A stretch of 64,000 nt of DNA, taken from NCBI RefSeq assembly GCF_040373385.1, contig NZ_JBDXXH010000002.1, positions 558,001-622,000 on the forward strand, written 5' to 3'. Shown in pieces: positions 44,277 through 51,809 of this stretch (position 1 is the first letter of the stretch; every line of letters begins with the position of its first letter). The notes below the pieces were generated by a model, which ran no database searches, was not told the origin of the DNA, and saw nothing but the letters and a program-made list of their open reading frames with translations. The DNA comes from Nitratidesulfovibrio sp. Lineage in GTDB: Bacteria > Desulfobacterota > Desulfovibrionia > Desulfovibrionales > Desulfovibrionaceae. Both the position numbers and the translations under genes were made by a program.

Positions 44277-44313
44277 GGGCCGACCTGCCGCAAGGCAGGT
44301 CGGCCCGATTTTA
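44277..44313 (+). terminator. Probable original ssrA terminator, displaced by the island
   Basis: GGGCCGACCTGCC (44277-44289) pairs perfectly with GGCAGGTCGGCCC (44294-44306) around GCAA, followed by GATTTTATATT. It lies 6 bp beyond attR, where the tmRNA terminator would be in an island-free chromosome. Confidence 0.85.
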
Positions 44314-44337
44314 TATTAACGTGCGGTATCTCACCAG

Positions 44338-45012
44338 CTATGTGCTGCGACGATAAATGTTGTGAGGAAGGGAATCACTTTGCATCATGTCCACTGAGTC
44401 TATAAAGTCGAGTATGTCGGTGACTCGGTAGTCAACTGCAAGCTCTACGATGACGTCGTCTGCTTTTCTGCCCCTGTTTCTCCAGTAGTCGTAATCAAAA
44501 TCATCAATTTTTGAAAATGTGCTGTTCCCACGTCTTGGAGCATTGAAAAGCGTGCATCCAGAGTTATACGGCGAAAGTGTTATTGCGTCGTAATGCCTCT
44601 CGATAAGCTTTTTTGCGTCTAGTGTGAGTACGCAGTGCCGGTAGTTTCTGTATGCCTTTGCGGCTAAGAGCCCGCACAGGCGAGAGTGGGTCGTCCAGAA
44701 AAAAGTTTTCCTGTTAAGTATTTGATACCATTCGCTTGGGCTCAGCCCGTCATCTAGAACTCTCTTGAGGGTGGTCTCTCTTAGCGGCTTTTGGTCACGC
44801 ACAATAGCAGTGCCATATTCTGGGTGCTTGATAGTCACACATTCCGGCCTGTGCTGTGTGAGTAATTGTTTCCGTAGTGGATCTTTTATTTCAAAGATAT
44901 TCAGTAGGGCCTCAGTGCTGCAGAGTCCATGCTTAGAAATGTTTTCCCAAGCGTTCTCGTTTGCCATATGATATAATTTTTTGTGAATATTTAGTATGTG
45001 TTTATATTTCAT
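44338..45012 (-). CDS. DUF7002-type, ADP-ribosyltransferase-like protein
   Basis: A 224-aa protein. The N-terminus KKLYHMANENAWENISKHGL has the YHxA...W..I..HGL pattern seen in DUF7002 and, more distantly, in DarT/Tpt1/ART-like enzymes. Further features are TFFWTTHSRLCGLLAAKAY, SPYNSGCTLFNAPRRGNSTF and a C-terminal VIVELAVDYRVTDILDF. Catalytic activity is inferred, not shown. ATG at 45012 lies one base beyond the upstream stop, with AGGAGG inside the end of that gene, so the pair is tightly coupled. AT-rich. Confidence 0.65.
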   Translation of the reverse strand: MKYKHILNIHKKLYHMANENAWENISKHGLCSTEALLNIFEIKDPLRKQLLTQHRPECVTIKHPEYGTAIVRDQKPLRETTLKRVLDDGLSPSEWYQILNRKTFFWTTHSRLCGLLAAKAYRNYRHCVLTLDAKKLIERHYDAITLSPYNSGCTLFNAPRRGNSTFSKIDDFDYDYWRNRGRKADDVIVELAVDYRVTDILDFIDSVDMMQSDSLPHNIYRRST

Positions 45013-45013
45013 A

Positions 45014-46624
45014 CTACCAAGACCTCCTGTCGATTATGCTGCGCAAATGAAATCTTGTTGAAAGCAAGGATACCTGAGCTTTGGCAAAACGCTCAACCTC
45101 CTCAATAAACTGTATTGTCTCAAGCGTTAGTTGATCAAACCTTCGAGCATCTCTGTTCTTGACGTTTAAATAATCTACGAAAGTCAACGCAATGTCGGTT
45201 GGTGAATTGAGTGTTGTTGACTTTCGTAAGAGGTGCCAGTCAAACTCCCCAATTCTTCGCTTCCCCTTGGTGATTGATGTTAATTCCTTTAGGTCTTCCA
45301 AGGGTACTCCGGAGCGATTTGCAATTTCTTCACGTGTAACATTTGGAGACATTGGTCCAGATGTCATGCCTTCTGCGCTGTTTGGAACTCTTATAGGATA
45401 TGTTCTGCACACCATAACTACCCTTCTTACGCGGGCTGATGATATTCCAGATTCTGATAAGCACCCTGATACGGTTGTGTCTCTAGATGTCACATATGGA
45501 TAATATCCATGGTAAAGGCTTAATCCTGTGCCCTGTGTTCCCTCAAGCAAGACTTTTAAGCGGTTTCTAAAGGCGTCTTCAAAGACTTCTAAGGCCGTTT
45601 TTTTGGTGTACTTGCGTAAATCAACATGGTCCTTGGCAAGTTGTACAGGACGAACTCGACTGCCTCTGTCCGCTATTCTACGCGAGGCAGCAATCCCTGT
45701 TCCTGACCCAGTTGAGGAAATATCTTTTGTGAGTTGAATTTCTCTTTTGATGTCATCATTCGAGACGATCATAGCTTGAGGATCAATGCACAATCTGCTT
45801 TCATCAATTCCGTGATCTCCAATTTCTTTCAAAATTACCTTTGGATTAATCACTGCACCAGCGCCAATAACTATTTTTGCGTCACTTGATCCGCTTCCTG
45901 ATGGCAACTGGCTAAATATGTACTCTCCCCCTCTTGGAAGCTTTACCTTGTGACCTGCGTTAGATCCACCGACACGCACAAGTAATTGATATTCAGGTGA
46001 AAGATATGATGCGACGTTTCCTTTTCCCTCGCTTCCGTATTGTCCACCAATAATAACATCAACTAGCTTTTCATGATACATTCCATAAAGACCTAGCAAG
46101 CATGCCGTTCTCTCAAAGACATCTTCATGCAAGCATCGTATTGTATCGATGGCAATGTCGGAGTGCTTTGAGAGATGTTCAACCTCGCGCTCAGACTCGT
46201 TACATATAGCATCGTCGTAACTGCAATCATTTGTGTTGCCAGCGATTTTTGCTGCATAGCGCTCACGCAAAATTTTATCTGGAGCGGTAAGGTGTACATG
46301 TATAACTTTCCTGCCGAATTTGTTTCTGAAATTGTTTACTTGTAGTTCGGTTCTGATAGAGTCAATTACTATATATTCCGAATTTTTTTGCTCGTAAAAT
46401 GAACAAAAATCATCTAATATCCAACGCCCGCCATCTATCGCATCGAGATATTTACCATATTCTTGAAGCTCTCTCCGGGAAGTGCCTCCTTCTTTTTTCC
46501 TCAGTCGCACATATTCTGTCGTTTTCATAAGTGAAAATCCGAAGCGATCTATCAACCTCTTTGACAGGCTGGACTTTCCCGAGCAAATAGGGCCAGACAG
46601 AAGAACGATTTTTGTTATATTCAT
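45014..46624 (-). CDS. P-loop kinase fused to PurZ-like adenylosuccinate synthetase
   Basis: A 536-aa fusion. Residues 1-180 form an NMP/deoxynucleotide-kinase-like domain with P-loop GPICSGKS (11-18). Residues 188-536 form an adenylosuccinate synthetase domain: GGQYGSEGKG (193-202), SNAGH (221-225), STGSGTG (304-310), EGTQGT (361-366), KRRIGEFD (455-462). The usual catalytic Asp of GDEGKG is Ser198, the change reported for phage PurZ, which acts on dGMP. The GTP-base motif TKxD is replaced by TFVDYLN. ATG at 46624 follows GGAGG. It is distinct from the housekeeping PurA and AT-rich. Confidence 0.75.
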   Translation of the reverse strand: MNITKIVLLSGPICSGKSSLSKRLIDRFGFSLMKTTEYVRLRKKEGGTSRRELQEYGKYLDAIDGGRWILDDFCSFYEQKNSEYIVIDSIRTELQVNNFRNKFGRKVIHVHLTAPDKILRERYAAKIAGNTNDCSYDDAICNESEREVEHLSKHSDIAIDTIRCLHEDVFERTACLLGLYGMYHEKLVDVIIGGQYGSEGKGNVASYLSPEYQLLVRVGGSNAGHKVKLPRGGEYIFSQLPSGSGSSDAKIVIGAGAVINPKVILKEIGDHGIDESRLCIDPQAMIVSNDDIKREIQLTKDISSTGSGTGIAASRRIADRGSRVRPVQLAKDHVDLRKYTKKTALEVFEDAFRNRLKVLLEGTQGTGLSLYHGYYPYVTSRDTTVSGCLSESGISSARVRRVVMVCRTYPIRVPNSAEGMTSGPMSPNVTREEIANRSGVPLEDLKELTSITKGKRRIGEFDWHLLRKSTTLNSPTDIALTFVDYLNVKNRDARRFDQLTLETIQFIEEVERFAKAQVSLLSTRFHLRSIIDRRSW

Positions 46625-47043
46625 CTCGCAATTCCTCCAGAATAAAACATGGCATAACTGCCTGACACACAAACACCTTTCGCCCTGCCATATTGCGTTT
46701 ATTATATTTTATAAATTATAAATATATCCACCGCGCGGCGCACAGTTTTGCTCGTGTCTATCCTTGCGCGAAAGTGCACACCCTACCCGCTCTGGCCTGT
46801 TGACGAAAATTCAGGATAGAATAGACACTGACAAAACGACTCCGGATTTCCGTATCCGCCATGGGGGCATGCCCCATGGGTGTACAGGTGCGGGCCTTGG
46901 GCGGTGCTACGCCATGTCGCGTCCCGCCCCGTCCGCCCCTATCTGCCACGTCCCGGAAGTCATACGCCCGACTGCAAAGGCCACAGCTCCACGAGCGCGC
47001 GCTGACGATCAGGTCGAGGATTCAGGGTTCACAGAGGCGCCGA
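46625..47043. other. Junction between AT-rich insertion and core chromosome
   Basis: About 420 bp. The first ~100 bp are very AT-rich (TTTATTATATTTTATAAATT at about 46698-46717) and probably hold the promoter of the PurZ-like operon on the minus strand. Composition changes to GC-rich core at about 46,730. No copy of the att core is seen here. Confidence 0.45.
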
Positions 47044-47904
47044 ATGGCTTTTGCACCAATGAAGATGCTGCGAACACTGTCGCGGGTATTGTCGCGGATG
47101 ATGTCGCGGGCGTTGCCGTGCGCGCTATTGCTGTGCGTGGCCGCATCCGGCGCAGCTGCCGGGCAGTCCGCGCCCTCTGGTGTCACCCCGCCCGGTTCCG
47201 GCCCGTCCGGCGCTGCACAATCCGCTTCCGCGCCGCCCTCCCCCGCTCCGTCCGCGCCCGCCCTTACCCTTGCCACCACCATATCCCCGCCGCTCAGCGA
47301 GCCGGGTCAGAACGGCATGCTGGACCTGATCATCAGGGGGGCCTTTGCGCGCATCGGGGCGGATGTATCCTTGCTGCAACTGCCCAGCGAACGCGGGCTG
47401 GTCATGGCCGACAGCGGGCAGGTGGACGGCGACGGCAACCGCATCAGCGGGTTGCAGGCCGCCTACCCCAACCTGCTTCAGGTGCCGGAAAGCAACATGA
47501 CCTACGAATTCACGGCCTTCGCCCTGCGGCCGGACGTGTACGTGCGCAATTGGGACGACCTGCGCCACTACACCGTCGCCTACATCATCGGCTGGAAGAT
47601 CTACGACGAGAACGTGCACGCCAGCAGCACGGTAAAGGTTGCCACGCCGGAAAACCTGTTCGCGCTGCTGCGGGCCGGGCGCGTGGACGTGGTGCTCTAC
47701 TACCGCCTGGGCGGCCTGCATTACGCCCGCAAGCTGGGCCTGACCAACCTGCGCGTGCTGGACCCGCCGCTGGCCACGCGTGAAATGTACATGTACCTCA
47801 ACAGCCGCCATGCCGACCTGGTGCCCCGCCTGGCCGATGCCCTGCGCGGCATGAAGAAGGACGGCAGCTACGAGCGCATCGTGGCCCCGTTTTTGGGGCG
47901 ATAG
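47044..47904 (+). CDS. Periplasmic substrate-binding protein-like (SBP family 3 type)
   Basis: A 286-aa exported protein: hydrophobic signal segment LPCALLLCVAASGAAAG, a Pro/Ser/Ala linker, then a bilobal binding-protein-like domain (LTLATTISPPLSEPGQNGML, later ENLFALLRAGRVDVVLYYRL and MYMYLNSRHADLVPRLADAL). Such proteins bind amino acids or serve as sensors. No ABC permease genes are adjacent. The start at 47044 has AGAGG upstream; ATG at 47059 is an alternative. Confidence 0.72.
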   Translation: MAFAPMKMLRTLSRVLSRMMSRALPCALLLCVAASGAAAGQSAPSGVTPPGSGPSGAAQSASAPPSPAPSAPALTLATTISPPLSEPGQNGMLDLIIRGAFARIGADVSLLQLPSERGLVMADSGQVDGDGNRISGLQAAYPNLLQVPESNMTYEFTAFALRPDVYVRNWDDLRHYTVAYIIGWKIYDENVHASSTVKVATPENLFALLRAGRVDVVLYYRLGGLHYARKLGLTNLRVLDPPLATREMYMYLNSRHADLVPRLADALRGMKKDGSYERIVAPFLGR

Positions 47905-47962
47905 CGCGCGGGCTGCACCGCCCGCGTGCCGTTCCGGCGGTATCCTTTCCGCCGCTTTCCGC

Positions 47963-47994
47963 TTCTTTCTTCTTCTTCTTCTGCTGCTGCTGCT
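47963..47994. repeat. Trinucleotide microsatellite (TTC then TGC runs)
   Basis: CTTCTTTCTTCTTCTTCTTC followed by TGCTGCTGCTGCT in the gap between the binding-protein gene and the beta-lactamase. It is non-coding as far as I can tell and may vary in length by slippage. Confidence 0.5.
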
Positions 47995-48171
47995 TTGCCG
48001 CCCCCGCCCTGCCCGCTTCAGCACGGCCTGCCCCGCCCCCGTGCAGCCCACGGACATCGCACCCCATTGAAACCATGACGCATCCGGCGTAACGCAGGGC
48101 TGAACGAAAGGTCGCCGACGCCGGAATCGTTCCGCCGCCGTGCCTTTCCATGGACATGCCAAAGGTGACGC

Positions 48172-49008
48172 ATGCTGATGCATCGTGTTTTCCCCCTGGC
48201 GGCACTGGCGCTGCTGTTTGCACTGTGCGCGGCCCTGCCCGCACCGGCCAGCGCCGCCAACAGCTTTCTTGCGCGCGAAGGCGACGAGGTGCTGGCGGCA
48301 GAAGGCGACCTGGCCACCCGCCGCGCGCCCTGCTCCACCTTCAAGATCGCCATCAGCCTCATGGGCTACGACGCGGGCATCCTGATAGACGAAACGCACC
48401 CCGTGCGCCCCTACGACGAAAGCCTGAACGTGGCCTACGACATGTGGAAGCAGCCGCACGACCCGGTCATGTGGATGCGCAACAGCTGCGTGTGGTATTC
48501 ACAGGCCACCACGCGCGAGCTGGGCATGGAGCGCTTCAAGGCCTACGTGGACCGCTTCGGCTACGGTAACCGCGACGTTTCGGGGCGGCGCGGTACAGCA
48601 GGCACGGACGACGGCCTGACCCGCTCGTGGCTGTCCAGCAGCCTTGCCATCTCGCCGCAGGAAGAAGTGGACTTCATCGGCAGGCTGGTGCGCTCCGAGT
48701 TGCCGGTGTCGGCGCACGCGCAGGAAATGACCCGGCGCATCCTGTTCGTGCAGGATTTGCAGGGCGGCTGGAAGCTGTACGGCAAGACCGGCAGCGGGGT
48801 GCGCCTGCTGCCCGACGGCAGCCGCGACGAAGACCGGCAGATTGGCTGGTTCGTGGGCTGGGCCCGGCATGCGGATGGCCGTACCGTGCTGTTCGCCCAC
48901 CTGCTGGAGGACGAGGACGACAACCCCGCCCCGGCGGGCCGCAGGTCGCGCGATGCGGCCATCGTCAAGGTGCAGCGGCTGCTGGGGCTTGCCCCCGGTG
49001 AGTGGTAG
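48172..49008 (+). CDS. Class D (OXA-type) beta-lactamase
   Basis: A 278-aa serine beta-lactamase with a signal peptide (MLMHRVFPLAALALLFALCA, ending near ASAA). All class D boxes are present: STFK with the nucleophilic Ser55 and the carboxylatable Lys58, SCV (105-107), YGN (131-133) and KTG (205-207). It would hydrolyse penicillins in the periplasm; the spectrum cannot be read from sequence. The composition is like the core genome and no mobile element is adjacent, so it looks intrinsic. ATG at 48172 after AAAGGTG. Confidence 0.9.
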   Translation: MLMHRVFPLAALALLFALCAALPAPASAANSFLAREGDEVLAAEGDLATRRAPCSTFKIAISLMGYDAGILIDETHPVRPYDESLNVAYDMWKQPHDPVMWMRNSCVWYSQATTRELGMERFKAYVDRFGYGNRDVSGRRGTAGTDDGLTRSWLSSSLAISPQEEVDFIGRLVRSELPVSAHAQEMTRRILFVQDLQGGWKLYGKTGSGVRLLPDGSRDEDRQIGWFVGWARHADGRTVLFAHLLEDEDDNPAPAGRRSRDAAIVKVQRLLGLAPGEW

Positions 49009-49052
49009 CGGCTGGTGAAGCACTGACCGAAACCGCACCCGCAGAAATCAGC

Positions 49053-49098
49053 AAGCCGGGTGGCGTTACGCAACGCCACCCGGCTTTCGGTTGTTTTG
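49053..49098 (+). terminator. Terminator after beta-lactamase
   Basis: AAGCCGGGTGGCGTT (49053-49067) pairs perfectly with AACGCCACCCGGCTT (49072-49086), followed by TCGGTTGTTTT. Confidence 0.85.
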
Positions 49099-49178
49099 GG
49101 GACATGAGCGGGATACGGGGCGCGGGGGGATGGTCCCCAGCGCGGAGCGTGCCGCCCTTTCGCTTTCGGGCCGCCCGG

Positions 49179-50633
49179 CTACTCCGAAGGCTTCTTGCGC
49201 GCGCGGGGCTTTTTGGGCGCGGGGGCGCTTTCATCCGGCAGGGGCTGGGAGAGCGGCAGGGGAATGGGCTGCGGCGTAGCCTTGCGGGGGGACGGTTCGT
49301 GCAACCCCGGTTCGATGGCTTCGCCTTCAGGTTCGCTGGCGGGGGCGCTGACAGGTGCGCTGGCTGGTGCGGCAGGTGGGGGAATGGGGGCATCGTGCGG
49401 CGTTGCCACACGGGGCGCGTCGGCTGCGTACGGCGTATCCGTCGCATGCGTCGCGTTTGTGGCGTCTGGCATATCTGCCTCATCCACCGTATCCGGCCCG
49501 CTCGGCACATCAGGCACGTCCGTCACATCAGGCTCGCCCGCCACGTCCGTCACGTCAGGCCCGCTCGGCACATCAGGCGATGCATCCTCAACCACGTAAT
49601 CGGCGGGGGCAACCGGCGCCGCGGGCGGTACCGGCTGCACGTCCTGCATCACGGTGGCCTGTGCCGGAGGCGCGGGCGGCAGCACCCTGGCGGCCTGCCC
49701 ACCGCCGGATGGCGATACGTCGATGGTGCCCGGCAGGGCACGCGGCATCATGGCCTCGTTCTGTCCGGGCAATTGGGCCAGCATGGTCCGCCGGTCCACG
49801 ATGATCATACCGGTACGTTCCAGCACCTCGCGCCGGTAGGCGTATTCCTCCTGCATGCGGCGCACCTTGTAGGCGAACAGCATCCGCCCCAGATAGCCCA
49901 CGCACCACGCGGCCAGCACGCCGCCGCCCACCCACAGCACCAGATGCTCGGTGGATTCGCCCAGGCGGATGATGAAGCCCAGCACCTTGTCGAAATAGTA
50001 GATCACCGTGGCCAGCAGGGTTACGCCCAGCAGCAACAGAATGGTGGGCACGCCGTTCACGGCGGCCAGCATCTTTTGCAGCCACGGCGGCAACTGGCGC
50101 AACTGCGCTTCGGTCAGCACCGGGTCGCCCTTGATCAGGCGCGAATACCCCAGCGCAATGACCTGCAACACCAGCAGCACCACCACCGGCGCGGCTGCCA
50201 CCGAAACAAGGTACCCGCCCCACGGAAAGCGGAAGCGCACCGTGCCGTCGGGCATGCTCTGCACGTTGGCCACACCCTGCCAGATGGCCACGATGGCCAC
50301 CAGAAACTCCACCAGCACGATGCCGATGACGATGTAGGCCAGAACGTACTTGCGCTCCTGGTCGCCCAGCAGGTCGCCCAGCCCGCCGAACCGGCCACCG
50401 TCGTGGGCCTTTTCCGGTGATTCCGGCACACTGCCGCCCCTGGTGGCATCATTGGCACCATTGGCGCCATTGGTGGCGTTGTCAGTGCTGTCGGCGGTCT
50501 GGCCGGAACCGGTATCGGAAGCGGCGCTGCCCGATGGCGCGCCTGCGGAAGGCGTGTCGCCGGACGCGCTGGCACCTCGGGGGGCGTCATCGGGTTCGTT
50601 GCGCGATCCGGAGAAGAATTTGGAGAAGAACAT
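49179..50633 (-). CDS. Membrane protein with long repetitive acidic/proline-rich tail
   Basis: A 484-aa protein. The first ~75 residues are Ser/Gly/Asp-rich and disordered. Four or so membrane helices lie between about residues 95 and 265 (YIVIGIVLVEFLVAIVAIW, AAAPVVVLLVLQVIALGY, VPTILLLLGVTLLATVIYY). A cytoplasmic-looking YAYRREVLERTGMIIVDRR segment follows. The tail has repeats of DVPSGPDVTDV and ends in a basic KKPRARKKPSE. No family recognised. ATG at 50633 has a poor ribosome-binding site. Confidence 0.65.
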   Translation of the reverse strand: MFFSKFFSGSRNEPDDAPRGASASGDTPSAGAPSGSAASDTGSGQTADSTDNATNGANGANDATRGGSVPESPEKAHDGGRFGGLGDLLGDQERKYVLAYIVIGIVLVEFLVAIVAIWQGVANVQSMPDGTVRFRFPWGGYLVSVAAAPVVVLLVLQVIALGYSRLIKGDPVLTEAQLRQLPPWLQKMLAAVNGVPTILLLLGVTLLATVIYYFDKVLGFIIRLGESTEHLVLWVGGGVLAAWCVGYLGRMLFAYKVRRMQEEYAYRREVLERTGMIIVDRRTMLAQLPGQNEAMMPRALPGTIDVSPSGGGQAARVLPPAPPAQATVMQDVQPVPPAAPVAPADYVVEDASPDVPSGPDVTDVAGEPDVTDVPDVPSGPDTVDEADMPDATNATHATDTPYAADAPRVATPHDAPIPPPAAPASAPVSAPASEPEGEAIEPGLHEPSPRKATPQPIPLPLSQPLPDESAPAPKKPRARKKPSE

Positions 50634-50927
50634 GCGGGAATATCCGTACGACGGCCAGGCCGTGTTGTCCGTGCGTGGGTGCCCCGGAGACGGGAAAAAC
50701 GCCCCCGGCCTGCGCATGGCGCGTGCTGGGGGCGCCTTCCGCCGGTCGCGGTGCCGACTGGCGGGCGCGGGGCGGCAGGAGCGCCTTTGCTCCGTTTGCC
50801 ACCTTACGATGCACGGCGGCTTTTCTCAAGGTGTTCGAAGGAAGGAATACGCCGCGTGGCACACGGCGAGATGGCCGGGCATGCGCGATGCCGCCCGGCG
50901 TGGCGGACCGTTACGCCGCAAACGCGG

Positions 50928-51584
50928 TCAGACGCATTCGCGCACCATGGGCTGGAAGGTGTTGGTGGCCGCGTCCCAGCCCAGCAGCTCGCCCTTCTCC
51001 AGGTCGAAGAACCAGCCGTGCAGCGAAAGTTCGCCCTGCTCCACCCGTTCGCGCAGCCAGGGGAAGGTCATCAGGTTTTCCAGCGAGACAAGGATGGATT
51101 CCTGCTCGCAGGCGCGGTGCAGTTCCTGATCGGAACAGTGCGGGCAGCTCTGCTGCACCCTTTCTTGCGCGGGCGCGGCAATGCTGACCCAGCGCGACAG
51201 GAATTCCGTGTCGTCCCGGCCACCCGCCGCGCCGGAGAGCAATACCTTGATGCCGCCGCAGCGGGCGTGGCCCAGAATGATGATGTCTTCAACCTTCAGG
51301 CTGCGTACGGCGAATTCCAGTGCGGCGCTGACCCCGTGCTGGGTGGTGGTGTGCGCCTCGTACGGGGGGACAAGGTTGGCCACGTTGCGTACCACGAACA
51401 GGTCGCCGGGGTTGCAGTCCAGCAGCAGGGCCGGATCCACGCGCGAATCGCTGCACGCGATGACCAGCGCCTTGGGGGCCTGCTCTTCCACCAGGTTTTC
51501 GAACAGGTTGTGGTCGCGGCAGAACCAGCTTTTCTGAAAACGCCGAAAACCGGCGATGAAGCGGCCAAGATCGGGTGCGGGCAT
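50928..51584 (-). CDS. Beta-class carbonic anhydrase
   Basis: A 218-aa zinc enzyme for CO2/bicarbonate interconversion. It has the beta-class CSDSR motif (ALVIACSDSRVDP) with the Zn-binding Cys and the Asp-Arg dyad, and GHARCGGIK with the Zn-binding His and Cys, followed by RNVANLVPP. Start ATG at 51584 with GGAG upstream. No associated bicarbonate transporter is seen. Confidence 0.93.
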   Translation of the reverse strand: MPAPDLGRFIAGFRRFQKSWFCRDHNLFENLVEEQAPKALVIACSDSRVDPALLLDCNPGDLFVVRNVANLVPPYEAHTTTQHGVSAALEFAVRSLKVEDIIILGHARCGGIKVLLSGAAGGRDDTEFLSRWVSIAAPAQERVQQSCPHCSDQELHRACEQESILVSLENLMTFPWLRERVEQGELSLHGWFFDLEKGELLGWDAATNTFQPMVRECV

Positions 51585-51809
51585 ACAAAGGCTCCGGAGC
51601 TGCCGTACGGGACGGGATGCGGTACAAGGAAGGTACGGCATGCGGCATGCGCAAACGTACAAACCCGGCGCGCGGCCAGGGCCAAAGCCGTCGGGTAACT
51701 GGGGATTGTACGTTTTTTTGCCCGCCGCGCAACCCCGATGCGAGTAACCGCTTGCGTTTTCACGCGCCGCGCTGCCCTTTCCGGGCATGGTACGTGCGCA
51801 CGGCGCGGG

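Noticed and set aside
45014..46624. The PurA-like gene as the housekeeping adenylosuccinate synthetase
   Set aside because: It has an extra kinase domain, a Ser in place of the catalytic Asp, altered nucleotide-binding motifs and foreign composition. A normal purA must be elsewhere in the genome.
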